A stretch of DNA of 19,650 nt from DATKDF01 sp035512795 (GTDB taxonomy: Bacteria; Acidobacteriota; Vicinamibacteria; Vicinamibacterales; SCN-69-37), in contig DATKDF010000050.1 of the NCBI GenBank assembly GCA_035512795.1, positions 1 to 19,650 of the forward strand. Reading direction: 5' to 3'. The position numbers and the translations under genes were made by a program. Below, piece by piece: positions 6,870 to 14,785 of this stretch; the stretch's first letter is position 1; the number at the start of each line of letters is the position of its first letter. The notes below the pieces were generated by a model. That model searched no databases and was not told the origin of the DNA. It worked only from the letters and a program-made list of their open reading frames with translations.

Positions 6870-9155
6870 ATGGACGATCTGACACTGGTTGTGTCGCTCG
6901 TCGCCTGGGGAGTGCTTCCGGGGTGGGCGCTCCTGTCGGCGACCCGCGTCGGATGGAGCGCCGTCGAGCGCGCCGCCGCGTCGGCAGGCCTGTCGCTCGT
7001 GCTCGTGGCCGTCGCGGCCTACGCGGCGTCATTCATCGGCTGGCCGGTCGCGCCTGTGCCGGTGATGGCGCTCGTCGCGGTGGTCGTTCTGGCCATTGCC
7101 GTGGTCGGTCGACAGGCGAAGCGCGCTGATGCGCCCATGGCGACCGATGAGGACGACGGGCCGCGCTGGGCGCCGTGGCTCATCGTCGTCGTCCCGTTCG
7201 TCGTGGCGGCCCAGCTCGACCCGGTGTCCACGGTGCCGCTGCTGCCGCCGTCGCTCCACGACGGGCTGGATCACGCCAACTGGTTTCGGCTCATCTACGA
7301 GCTGCGGTCGGTCGACCCGCACGTCCTGCTGGCGCCGCCGCTCGCACCCGACGGCAGCCCGACGTACTACCCCTGGGGGCTGCACGCCTGGCTCGCCCTC
7401 GTGGCGCACTCGACGACGAGCGACCCGGTCGCCGTGCTCGGGACCGGACTGGTGGCGGTGAGCGCGGCGATTCCGCTGTCGGTGTACGTGCTCGCCGCGT
7501 GGGTCGTCGGCCGCGGCTTTCCGGCGATGACGGCGGCCGCCTTCAGTCTCTTCTTCTGGTGGCTGCCGTACCAGGTGTGGGGATGGGGCGGGTATCCGCT
7601 GCTCGCCGGCGCGGTGGCGGCGCCCGTCGTCGCCCGGTTTGCACTCACCGCGTTCGACAGCGGGCACGCTGTGCCGATCGTGGCGGCCGGCCTGGCTGGC
7701 GTCGGTCTCGCCCTGGTTCATCCGTCGCAGGCGTTTGTCGCCCTCATCATGGCGGCGACGCTCGCGGTGACGATGGCGCCGGCTGGTCAGGTGACGGCCC
7801 GGACCGCTCTGGCGATGGTCGCGACACTGGCCATCGGGTGTCTCGCGCTCATCCTCGCCGCCGACTGGTGGGACCCGGTCCGCGGTTTTCTCGCGCGAGC
7901 CGAATCGGTTGGCGCCGTCCTTGCGGGAGACTCGCGGTACGCCTGGCCGTTCGGCATCTACCACGAGGCGGACCTTCCGTTTCCGTTCGGGCGCCGCGTG
8001 CTCGTTGGCGCACTCGTGGCCGTCGGTGCCCTCGTGGCCGTCGTGACGCCACGTGCGCGGGCCCTGCTCGCGCTCCACGCCGTGTTCGTCCTGCTCATCG
8101 CCCTCACGCCGCACGCCACGGCCTTCACCAGCCTCTGGTACCACGCCCCCGAGCGCATCTGGTATTCGCAGTTTGTCGTCTACCCGGTCCTGGCCGCGCT
8201 GGGTGTTTCGGGTGGGCTGATGGTGCTCGAGCGGCTGCTGCGGCGCTGGCTCGACCTTCGCCGTGCGCGGACACTCGTCTGGGCGATCGCCGTCTGGATC
8301 GTGTTCGAGGTCGCGCACGGACCGTGGGCCGTGTGGGTGTCGAACCGCCTGTTCCTGTTCGCCCAGCGCAACGAGAACCTGACGCTGACCGACACGAGAG
8401 TCCTGGCCGACTTCGAGTGGATGCGCGGACACATCCCGCCAGGCGAAACGATCTTCAACGCTCCGGCCGACTGGGGATTGCCATTGCCGTTCACCGGCAT
8501 CCGGACCGTGTTCTGGTCGGGAGGCGTGGCGAGTCGTCTCGGGATCGACTGGAGCGCGCTGCTGCGATCGCTCAGGGCAGGCGGTGCGCCGGCGGCGTCG
8601 GCGGCGAGCGATCTCCATCGGCTGGGCATCGGGCACGTCTACGCCGGTGTGCTCGATCCACGGCTCGAACGGCGAGGACGGCTCCCGCTCGACGGCGCCG
8701 CCCTCGAGGGCGTACCGGGGCTGGAGCTCGTCTACGTTTCGCCGACCGCGCGCGTGTTCCGAGTGACGGGCGACGCCACCGAGCCGCTTGGCCTCTCGGA
8801 TTCGGATCGGATCGGCTTCTCGGGATTTCATCCCGTCGAGCAACTCGACGGCACACGGTGGCGATGGACGAATGGCGATGGCCGCCTTTACCTGCCGGCG
8901 GCCGGGCTTGCCGGCCGCGTGTGTCATCTGCGCGTGTTCGGACCGGAGCCGTCGACGTTCGACGTGCGGATCGGCGGCCGCGTCGTGGCCCTCGGGACCA
9001 ACGGTTATCCGATGGCGGGGCCGGCCGGCGGCACAGGCACCGCGATCGAGATCGCCATCGTGTCACCCGTGACTGTGCCGGCCGAAACCGGCGCCGGTGC
9101 CGACCGGCGGCCACTTGGCGTGCGGGTACGAGACGTGGGTCTCAACTGCCGGTGA
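6870..9155 (+). CDS. Large polytopic membrane protein, candidate glycan-acting membrane enzyme
   Basis: A 761-residue protein with roughly a dozen hydrophobic segments in residues 1-490 and a soluble C-terminal portion from about 490 to 761. A long probably extracytoplasmic loop (115-170) carries HDGLDH (130-135) and YYPWGLHAW (167-175). Acidic/His loop motifs and a YPxGxH-like element of this kind occur in GT-C and DUF6541-type membrane proteins, so the protein may be a glycosyltransferase or a polymerase-like enzyme acting on flipped, lipid-linked glycan. This is inference, and no named family is recognised with certainty. The soluble part contains NAPADWGLPLPFTG (530-543) and a strand-rich tail. 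It begins 6 bp after the glycosyltransferase stop, without a visible Shine-Dalgarno sequence, and ends 21 bp before the convergent PilZ gene. Confidence 0.75.
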   Translation: MDDLTLVVSLVAWGVLPGWALLSATRVGWSAVERAAASAGLSLVLVAVAAYAASFIGWPVAPVPVMALVAVVVLAIAVVGRQAKRADAPMATDEDDGPRWAPWLIVVVPFVVAAQLDPVSTVPLLPPSLHDGLDHANWFRLIYELRSVDPHVLLAPPLAPDGSPTYYPWGLHAWLALVAHSTTSDPVAVLGTGLVAVSAAIPLSVYVLAAWVVGRGFPAMTAAAFSLFFWWLPYQVWGWGGYPLLAGAVAAPVVARFALTAFDSGHAVPIVAAGLAGVGLALVHPSQAFVALIMAATLAVTMAPAGQVTARTALAMVATLAIGCLALILAADWWDPVRGFLARAESVGAVLAGDSRYAWPFGIYHEADLPFPFGRRVLVGALVAVGALVAVVTPRARALLALHAVFVLLIALTPHATAFTSLWYHAPERIWYSQFVVYPVLAALGVSGGLMVLERLLRRWLDLRRARTLVWAIAVWIVFEVAHGPWAVWVSNRLFLFAQRNENLTLTDTRVLADFEWMRGHIPPGETIFNAPADWGLPLPFTGIRTVFWSGGVASRLGIDWSALLRSLRAGGAPAASAASDLHRLGIGHVYAGVLDPRLERRGRLPLDGAALEGVPGLELVYVSPTARVFRVTGDATEPLGLSDSDRIGFSGFHPVEQLDGTRWRWTNGDGRLYLPAAGLAGRVCHLRVFGPEPSTFDVRIGGRVVALGTNGYPMAGPAGGTGTAIEIAIVSPVTVPAETGAGADRRPLGVRVRDVGLNCR

Positions 9156-9176
9156 CCAGAGCCCCCGGCGTCGTCT

Positions 9177-9563
9177 TCAGTCCATCTCATGCATCCGGAC
9201 CGACGTCACCTTCTCGAGGAGCGTCGCGACGGTCCGGTTGTTCAGCCCGCCGTTGACGAACGCGAAGCCGGTCACAAACAGGGGCAGGCCTGACTCGGAG
9301 ACCGAGGGCCGGCAATAGAGGCTCGTGGCCTCGATCTCTGCCGTCCAGTCATCACGCGAGATGAACCGGACCGGTTCGGTCACGCCCGTCTCGTGCGGCT
9401 CCATGGTCTCGACCGAAAACCCGCCGACGCCGACATCCCGCACGCGAACCGGCAACTGCTGGGAGACCAGCGTGCCCACGAGGCGGCCGGACGCCGGAAA
9501 ACGCGCCCAGGCACGCCGGTCGGCACCTGTCGGAAGGCCGGAGGAAGGCTGGGGGGCTGGCAT
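9177..9563 (-). CDS. PilZ-domain protein (possible c-di-GMP receptor)
   Basis: A 128-residue single-domain protein. It has both PilZ signatures: the RxxxR element R17-AWA-R21 near the N-terminus and D43-VG-VG-G48, matching (D/N)x(S/G)xxG, on a predicted beta-strand. Together these usually bind cyclic di-GMP. The rest is strand-rich and ends in a short helix (TVATLLEKV, 111-119). The ATG at 9563 is the only start that keeps the RxxxR motif near the N-terminus. It is convergent with the glycan operon and divergent from the ADOP permease. A role in controlling surface glycan or motility would fit PilZ biology but rests only on location. The domain call is fairly secure; ligand binding is untested. 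Confidence 0.72.
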   Translation of the reverse strand: MPAPQPSSGLPTGADRRAWARFPASGRLVGTLVSQQLPVRVRDVGVGGFSVETMEPHETGVTEPVRFISRDDWTAEIEATSLYCRPSVSESGLPLFVTGFAFVNGGLNNRTVATLLEKVTSVRMHEMD

Positions 9564-9568
9564 GCCGG

Positions 9569-9574
9569 CAGTCT
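9569..9574 (-). promoter_or_regulatory. Candidate -10 box (TAGACT) for the PilZ gene
   Basis: On the minus strand TAGACT ends 5 bases before the ATG at 9563, and no Shine-Dalgarno sequence intervenes. It matches the -10 consensus at 4 of 6 positions. It fits the leaderless pattern seen at other starts in this window, but no -35 box was found. Confidence 0.25.
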
Positions 9575-9636
9575 AGCGCGGAATCGCGCCCGTGGGGGCG
9601 AGGAACCTGATCCTGCGCGGGGGCGTAGATACGACC

Positions 9637-9642
9637 GGAGGA
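9637..9642 (+). promoter_or_regulatory. Strong ribosome-binding site of the ADOP permease
   Basis: GGAGGA lies 7 bases upstream of the ATG at 9650 and fixes that start. A -10-like TAGATA at 9626-9631 sits just before it, too close to include both in a standard leader unless transcription starts within the Shine-Dalgarno region, so the promoter is probably elsewhere. Confidence 0.6.
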
Positions 9643-9649
9643 CTGCGGG

Positions 9650-12130
9650 ATGACCACGGTGTTTCGGGATATGCGGCAGGGATTTCGCCAGCTCGTCCGG
9701 CGCCCGGCCTTCTCGGTGGCGGCCGTCGGCTCGCTGGCGCTCGGCATCGGACTGACGACAACGCTCTTAAGCGTCGTCAACGCCGTGCTGCTGCGCAAGA
9801 CGACCATCGAGCGGCCCGAGACGCTGGTCGAGATCTACACGAGCCTGCCCGATTTTCCCCAGTTCACGACCTCCTATCCCGACTACCTCGACCTCCGGGC
9901 GAGCGTCGACGCCCTCAGCGGCGTGGCCGGCCATGCGTTCGTTCGAGGGATTCTGGCGACCGGTGACCGGCCTCAGCTGGTGACGGGAGAAGCGGTCACC
10001 GACAACTACTTCGACGTCCTCGGCCTGCGGCCCGCGGCGGGCCGCGCGTTCCGGGCCGACGAGAATGTGACGCCGAATGCCGTCCCGGTGGTGGTCCTCA
10101 GTCACGGCCTGTGGCAGCGCACGTTCGGCGGCCGGGCCGACGTCGTCGGCGAGACGATCGACCTGAGTGGCCGGCGCTACACAGTCGTGGGCATCGCGCC
10201 GGCTGGCTTCAGCGGCACGCTGCCGGGCATCCCCGTCGACGTGTGGGTGCCGGCGATGATGGTGGAGCAGCTCGAGTTCTCCGGCATGCAGGCCGTCGCC
10301 GACGAAGATCCCGGGACGACGCGGCTCGACCGGCGTGGCCAGCGGTGGCTGTTCCTGAAGGGGCGGATCTCCGAAGGCCGGACGATCGAGCAGGCGCGGA
10401 GCCAGCTCGAGGCCGTGTTCGCCCGCCTGCGTGAAGAGCATCCACGGCTGCACGACCGGATCGGCGTGTCGGTGCTGCCGGCCGACAGCGTCCGATTCCA
10501 TCCGATGCTCGACGGCTACGTGCGGGCGGCCAGCGTTGGCCTGCTGGCGGCCGTCGGTCTCGTGCTGCTCATTGCGTGCGCGAACGTGGCCAACCTGCTC
10601 CTCGCGCGCGGGTCGTCGCGCCGGCGCGAGCTGGCCATCCGCGCCGCCATCGGCGCCGGGCGCGGGCGGCTCGTGCGGCAACTGCTCAGCGAGGGCCTCG
10701 TGCTGGCCGCCGCAGGTGGGGTGGCCGGCGCGCTGCTTGCGGTATGGGCGAGCCGCCTGATGGTGGGGCTGGGCACCGACGTTCTGCCGTTCCCGGTGGA
10801 CTTCCATGTCTCGGTGGACGGCACCGTCCTCGCGTTTGCCGCCGGCGTCTCGCTCGTGACGGCTCTGCTCTTTGGCCTGGTGCCGGCCTGGTCGGCGTCC
10901 AGGCTCGATCTCGTGCCCGCGCTCAAACAGCCCGTGGGCGCCGGCGACGGCTCCCGGCGCCGGCGCGTGACGCTAAGCGACGGTCTCGTGGTCGCGCAGT
11001 TGTCGCTGTCGCTCCTGCTGCTCGTGGCCGGTGCGCTGCTCGGACGCGGGCTGTTCGCGGCGCGCAGCACCGACATCGGGTTCGACCCGGCGCCGATTGC
11101 GTCGCTGTCGTTCAACCCGCAGATGAACGGGTACGACCTCGACCGCGCGATCGATCTCCGCACCCGCGTGCTGGACGCGCTGCGCGCCCTGCCGGGCGTC
11201 GAGGCCGCGTCGCTCTCGACGCGCCTGCCGCTCGCGCCCGACATGAACATCAGCAGCATCAAGGTCCCCGGCCACCACACGGCGGCCGACGACGCGACGC
11301 TCATCGATTCGGTCTCCATCGGCGCCGACTATTTCGACGTGGTCGGCGTGCCCCTCGTCGCCGGCCGGGCGTTCACCGACGACGACATCGTGAACCGCCG
11401 CAACGTCGCCATCGTCAATGAGACGTTGGCCCGGCAGTACTGGCCCGACGGATCGGCGGTTGGCCGGTCCTTCCACAACGGCGAGCTGACGCAGCCGCCG
11501 GTCGAGATCGTCGGCGTCGCCCGCGATCACAAGGTGCGATCGGTCGGCGAGTCCCCGCGGCCCTACCTGCACGAGCCGGCCTACCGGTCGCAGAACGTGA
11601 CCCTGATCGTGCGCACGACGACGCCCGCCGTGGCGGCCTTGCCGATGCTGCGGCAGGCCGTCTGGTCGATTGAGCCGAACGTGATCTTCACGAGTGACGT
11701 GTCGGCGGCCGAGATCGCGGCGATGACAATGGCGCCGACCGAGATCGGCGCCGCGGTGCTCGGCGCGTTCGGAGGGCTCGCGTTACTCCTGGCGGCGGTC
11801 GGGCTGTACGGGGTGATTGCCTACTCGGTGAGCCTGCGGACGCGCGAGGTCGGCATCCGCATGGCGCTCGGAGCCGCGCGCGGCCAGGTGCTCCGGCTCA
11901 TTTTTGCCGAGGGCGGCCGACTCGCGCTCGTTGGCGTCCTGCTGGGCTCGCTCGCGTCGCTCGGCGTGGGCCACGTGCTCTCGTCCATGCTGTACGGCGT
12001 GAGTCCGATGGACCCGATCGCCTTCGCCATGGCGGCCGGGGTCCTCGCTTTCGTCGCCGGCCTCGCCAACGTGGTGCCGGCCCTCGCGGCGGCGCGCATC
12101 GATCCGTTGAACGCGCTCAGACGGGACTGA
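9650..12130 (+). CDS. ADOP-family duplicated orphan MacB-like ABC permease
   Basis: An 826-residue inner-membrane protein with two copies of the MacB periplasmic core plus FtsX permease unit. The N-terminal helix at about 21-44 follows the family-typical FRDMRQGFRQLVRRPAFS (5-22). The first periplasmic domain spans about 45-285, the first FtsX unit about 286-425 (with ACANVANLLLARGSSRRRELA near 307-327), a linking helix about 447-468, the second periplasmic domain about 470-700, and the second FtsX unit about 702-826 (REVGIRMALGAARGQVLRLI near 732-751). Such permeases are abundant in Acidobacteriota and lack an adjacent ATPase gene, as is the case here. The substrate is unknown; related transporters export peptides, antibiotics or lipoproteins. 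The start is set by a GGAGGA ribosome-binding site. Confidence 0.92.
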   Translation: MTTVFRDMRQGFRQLVRRPAFSVAAVGSLALGIGLTTTLLSVVNAVLLRKTTIERPETLVEIYTSLPDFPQFTTSYPDYLDLRASVDALSGVAGHAFVRGILATGDRPQLVTGEAVTDNYFDVLGLRPAAGRAFRADENVTPNAVPVVVLSHGLWQRTFGGRADVVGETIDLSGRRYTVVGIAPAGFSGTLPGIPVDVWVPAMMVEQLEFSGMQAVADEDPGTTRLDRRGQRWLFLKGRISEGRTIEQARSQLEAVFARLREEHPRLHDRIGVSVLPADSVRFHPMLDGYVRAASVGLLAAVGLVLLIACANVANLLLARGSSRRRELAIRAAIGAGRGRLVRQLLSEGLVLAAAGGVAGALLAVWASRLMVGLGTDVLPFPVDFHVSVDGTVLAFAAGVSLVTALLFGLVPAWSASRLDLVPALKQPVGAGDGSRRRRVTLSDGLVVAQLSLSLLLLVAGALLGRGLFAARSTDIGFDPAPIASLSFNPQMNGYDLDRAIDLRTRVLDALRALPGVEAASLSTRLPLAPDMNISSIKVPGHHTAADDATLIDSVSIGADYFDVVGVPLVAGRAFTDDDIVNRRNVAIVNETLARQYWPDGSAVGRSFHNGELTQPPVEIVGVARDHKVRSVGESPRPYLHEPAYRSQNVTLIVRTTTPAVAALPMLRQAVWSIEPNVIFTSDVSAAEIAAMTMAPTEIGAAVLGAFGGLALLLAAVGLYGVIAYSVSLRTREVGIRMALGAARGQVLRLIFAEGGRLALVGVLLGSLASLGVGHVLSSMLYGVSPMDPIAFAMAAGVLAFVAGLANVVPALAAARIDPLNALRRD

Positions 12131-12186
12131 AACTCGGGTCGTCATCGACTGCTGGGCGAGGAGGTCGCGAAGCCGCACCGCGCTCT

Positions 12187-13122
12187 CTACTTCATGGGGA
12201 GATCGTCCCGATTGCCCCATTCCTCCCAGGCCCCGTAGTAGTTGCGCAGCTTGTCGTAGCCAATCAGGTGGAGGGCGAACAGATCGTGTGAGGCGCGCAT
12301 GCCGACCTGGCAGTAGGCGATGATCTCGTCGTCACGCGTGATGCCCTGGTCGGCATAGAGGCGTTCGATATCGGCGGCGGGCTCGAACAGGTGCGTGTCG
12401 CGATCGAAGGCGTCTTCCCAGTACACGGGAATGGAGCCCGGAATCGCGCCGCCGCGGCGGATGTCGCGCAGGTCGCGGCCTTCGATCTCGTCGACCGTCC
12501 GTGCGTCGACGATCTTCACGTCCGGCCGGGTCATCGCCGCCAGCACGTCATCGGCCGTGGCGATCCACGCGGGATTCGGCCGTGCGATGAACGACGTGCG
12601 GGCGACGGCCGGCGTGTCGGCTGACGTCGGGCGCCCGGTGGCCTCCCAGTGTTTCCAGCCGCCGTCGAGGAGCGCCACGTTCGCGTGGCCGAAGCAGGTG
12701 AGGATCCACCAGAGCCGCGCCGCGTAGATGCCGCCTCGATCGTCGTATGCCACGACGCGTGTCTCGTTCGAGATGCCGAGGCGGGACATCAGCGCTTCGA
12801 ACGCCGCGGTGGTCGGCAGGAAGGTCGGCGGCGCCTGCGGATCCCGGATGTCGGCGTTGGCGAGGTGCACCGCTCCCGGAACGTGCGCCGTCTCGTATCC
12901 GCGCGGGCGCAGATCGACGATGCGCACGTTCGGGTCGGCCGCGTGCGCCTGCACCCAGTCGGCAGTCACGAGCAGTTCGGGCCGCGCGTAGCCGGCTGAC
13001 GCCGGCTCGGCTGGTGCCACCGGTGGGCCGCACGCGCCCGTCGCGAGCCACGCGAGCGCGAGCGCAACGGCGGCCGCCCGGCTAGCGCGCGGCACCGGCC
13101 GTCCCCCGCGCGCGGACGCCAT
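12187..13122 (-). CDS. Exported two-domain rhodanese (thiosulfate/3-mercaptopyruvate sulfurtransferase)
   Basis: A 311-residue tandem rhodanese. The inactive N-terminal domain covers about 48-165 (VRIVDLRP at 66-73; D127 where the catalytic Cys would lie), and the active C-terminal domain about 185-305. The catalytic loop is C271-QVGMR (271-276), preceded by DDEIIAY and followed by a conserved GAWEEWGNRDDLP (297-309). It would transfer sulfane sulfur from thiosulfate or 3-mercaptopyruvate to a thiophilic acceptor. A signal sequence (hydrophobic 17-29, ending TGAC31) places it outside the cytoplasm, possibly as a lipoprotein, though Thr at -3 makes a poor lipobox. The ATG at 13122 overlaps the upstream gene by 41 bp. 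A GTG at 13095 (residue 10) gives a 14-bp overlap and a better-looking signal peptide, and may be the true start. Confidence 0.85.
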   Translation of the reverse strand: MASARGGRPVPRASRAAAVALALAWLATGACGPPVAPAEPASAGYARPELLVTADWVQAHAADPNVRIVDLRPRGYETAHVPGAVHLANADIRDPQAPPTFLPTTAAFEALMSRLGISNETRVVAYDDRGGIYAARLWWILTCFGHANVALLDGGWKHWEATGRPTSADTPAVARTSFIARPNPAWIATADDVLAAMTRPDVKIVDARTVDEIEGRDLRDIRRGGAIPGSIPVYWEDAFDRDTHLFEPAADIERLYADQGITRDDEIIAYCQVGMRASHDLFALHLIGYDKLRNYYGAWEEWGNRDDLPMK

Positions 13123-14062
13123 TGACCGCGCCCAGGATCATCCGGTTGACGGCCGCAAGCGACAGCCCGCCCTCGTCGCGGAGCGGAATGGTCGCAAAGC
13201 CGATCGCGGACGCCTTCGGATAGCGGCGAAAGATCTGCTCGAACAGCCGCGCCAGTTCCTCGCTCGACGGCCCACCGGGCACCTTGTTGCCGTGGCCCTC
13301 CACCTCGCGCGGATTGAGCACGTCCATGTCGATGTGGATGTAGATCTTGTCGGAGATCCGATTCAACCGGTCCATCTGCGCCCACACGGCCGGTGTGATC
13401 TGCTGCAGATCCTCGACCGTGAGCTGCTCGATGCGCGACTCGTCGAGCAGGTGCTGCTCGAGCGGATCGGTCAGCCGGACGCCGCCCATGACGACGTGCT
13501 GGTCCGAGAGCGGTGGATCGAGTCCGGCGTCGAGCCGCATGTTCCGCAGGCATCGTCCTGTGGCCACCGCCACCGGCATGCCGCCGAGCGATCCGCTCCG
13601 TGTCGTCTCCGGGGTGTTGAAGTCGGGATGCGCGTCGAGCCAGAGCATGCCGACGCGCAGCGGCTCGCCCGTCGCGCCGGCGTTCTGGAGGCCAGCCACC
13701 ATCCCGGGCATCGAGGGGCACGTGCCGAGCAGCCCCACCGAGAACCAGCCGTCACGCTCGTTGGCCGCGACCGTGCGCCCGAGATGGCCGAGGGCGTAGC
13801 CCAGCCGCTTCCAGCCGCCGTACTCGGGTTCCTGATCCGGCGTCAGCCCGATCTCCTGCACGCGCACCTGGACGCCGATCCGTTCGAGCTCGGCCCGGAT
13901 ACCGCCGTTGGCCATCACCGACGGGCCCTTCGACACGCCGTTCGGCACGAACGGCTGCTGCACGAGTGCGACGCGGAGCGGCGCGGCCTGAGGAGCCGGT
14001 GACACAGGCGGCAGCAGGGCCGCGGGCAGGACGGCAAGCAGGGCGAGAGGCAGCATCTTCAT
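13082..14062 (-). CDS. Exported arginase/ureohydrolase-superfamily protein
   Basis: A 326-residue protein of the arginase/agmatinase/formimidoylglutamase superfamily, binuclear Mn hydrolases acting on guanidino or amidino compounds. Visible metal-site motifs are WLDAHPDFNT (141-150: D143, H145, D147) and IHIDMDVLNP (242-251: D245, D247). The usual first motif GGDHS is replaced by LLGTCPSMPG (111-120), so the metal-ligand His is replaced by Cys115 or by a neighbour; I recall arginase-like homologs with Cys at this site, but substrate and activity are uncertain. The N-terminus (4-22) is a hydrophobic signal segment, MKMLPLALLAVLPAALL, unusual for this mostly cytosolic superfamily. It overlaps the rhodanese gene downstream, so the two exported enzymes form one transcription unit. 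The ATG at 14062 is chosen for the signal peptide. Confidence 0.8.
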   Translation of the reverse strand: MKMLPLALLAVLPAALLPPVSPAPQAAPLRVALVQQPFVPNGVSKGPSVMANGGIRAELERIGVQVRVQEIGLTPDQEPEYGGWKRLGYALGHLGRTVAANERDGWFSVGLLGTCPSMPGMVAGLQNAGATGEPLRVGMLWLDAHPDFNTPETTRSGSLGGMPVAVATGRCLRNMRLDAGLDPPLSDQHVVMGGVRLTDPLEQHLLDESRIEQLTVEDLQQITPAVWAQMDRLNRISDKIYIHIDMDVLNPREVEGHGNKVPGGPSSEELARLFEQIFRRYPKASAIGFATIPLRDEGGLSLAAVNRMILGAVNGVRARGTAGAAR

Positions 14063-14072
14063 GGCGTGTCGG

Positions 14073-14081
14073 AGGATAGCA
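14073..14081 (-). promoter_or_regulatory. Candidate extended -10 promoter (TGCTATCCT) of the arginase/rhodanese unit
   Basis: On the minus strand the motif is TG-C-TATCCT, matching the extended -10 form TGnTATAAT with 4 of 6 core matches. It ends 10 bases before the ATG at 14062, with no Shine-Dalgarno sequence between. No good -35 box is present, as is common for extended -10 promoters. Confidence 0.4.
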
Positions 14082-14550
14082 CCGCAGGTCGGCTGGCGGA
14101 TCCACGCGAGGAGACCGCGGCTATTCGCCGCGCTTGTAGCCAGTCACGCCGCCTCCAGGTGGCCCGGACCTCGTGCTACGGTCCATCGGCCCAGCGACAT
14201 AGGGGAACGCCGACGAGCGGCATGCCGACACTTTGATTCGGCGGAGTAGAGGGACTCGAGATCAGAGAGCGACACGGCTGCGACCATTGCGATCACTGGA
14301 CCGCTCGCGCGACGTTGGCGACGGCAGTCCTGCTGAATCGCCTGTGCCAGCGCGAGCGCGAGAGGCGGCGCGCGCCATCGAAGAGACCCAGGGCGCACGT
14401 GCCGCAGCAGAAATGGCTTGCAGGTTGCGGAGGTGTTTCGGCGTCACGGATTCCAAGCCAGCCTGACCCTTGCGAGCAAGGCGGTAGCCCACTGGGCGAA
14501 CGCGTGCCTGCGGGACCTGAAGGCGCGCCTTGCTGACCGATGGCGAAAGT

Positions 14551-14556
14551 GGGAGG
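14551..14556 (+). promoter_or_regulatory. Ribosome-binding site deciding the antitoxin start
   Basis: GGGAGG lies 7 bases upstream of the ATG at 14564. The alternative upstream ATG at 14540 has no such site, so the shorter 73-residue antitoxin is preferred. Confidence 0.65.
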
Positions 14557-14563
14557 ATCGCTT

Positions 14564-14785
14564 ATGCCATCGACCCCGCTGTCCGAGCTGTTGAACCTCC
14601 CGCCGGGCACGCGGGCGGACCTCGCGATGGCGCTCTGGGAGAGCCTCTCGGATGCCGAGCGGGCGAGCGCATTGCCCGTTGATCCCGAGCTCGCAGCCGA
14701 GCTGGACCGCCGCTGGGCGGAACACGTCGCCAATCCGGGTTCCGCAGTGCCATGGGCCGAGGTCGACAGGAAGCTTCGAGGTTGA
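14564..14785 (+). CDS. Addiction-module antitoxin of the TIGR02574 type (ParE partner)
   Basis: A 73-residue acidic protein matching the small antitoxin family called putative addiction module component (TIGR02574), usually encoded just before a ParE/RelE-type toxin. Recognisable features are the N-terminal LSELLNLPPGTRADLAMALWESL (6-28, shown here only by its core LPPGTR and WESL) and the tail VPWAEVDRKLRG (62-73), where the W near the C-terminus and the preceding ELDRRW helix (46-51) are typical. It would bind and neutralise its toxin and may autorepress transcription. The ATG at 14564 is chosen for its ribosome-binding site. The toxin gene that follows is only a remnant, so the antitoxin may be an orphan. 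Confidence 0.78.
   Translation: MPSTPLSELLNLPPGTRADLAMALWESLSDAERASALPVDPELAAELDRRWAEHVANPGSAVPWAEVDRKLRG

Larger units (their letters stand above)
14063..14563. other. Gene-poor stretch with no recognised gene
   Basis: Between the arginase-like gene and the antitoxin about 500 bases lack a supported gene. Short open frames exist on both strands, such as 14315-14536 (+) and 14262-14492 (-), but their Arg/Ser/Ala-rich products show no domain and no ribosome-binding site. A plus-strand frame around 14430-14590 reads more protein-like but switches frame with others, possibly decayed coding sequence. No tRNA-like cloverleaf or long repeat was noticed. The left edge holds the promoter of the arginase-like gene, the right edge the antitoxin's ribosome-binding site. 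Confidence 0.5.

Noticed and set aside
7029..8927. 632-residue minus-strand frame opposite the large membrane protein
   Set aside because: Highly charged, no domain, and the plus strand encodes a coherent multi-helix membrane protein.
9650..12130. MacB-type exporter with its own ATPase
   Set aside because: No nucleotide-binding domain in the protein and no ATPase gene nearby; the duplicated core fits an ADOP orphan permease.
12131..12186. Terminator between the convergent permease and rhodanese genes
   Set aside because: No stable stem followed by a T-run is visible in the 56 bases.
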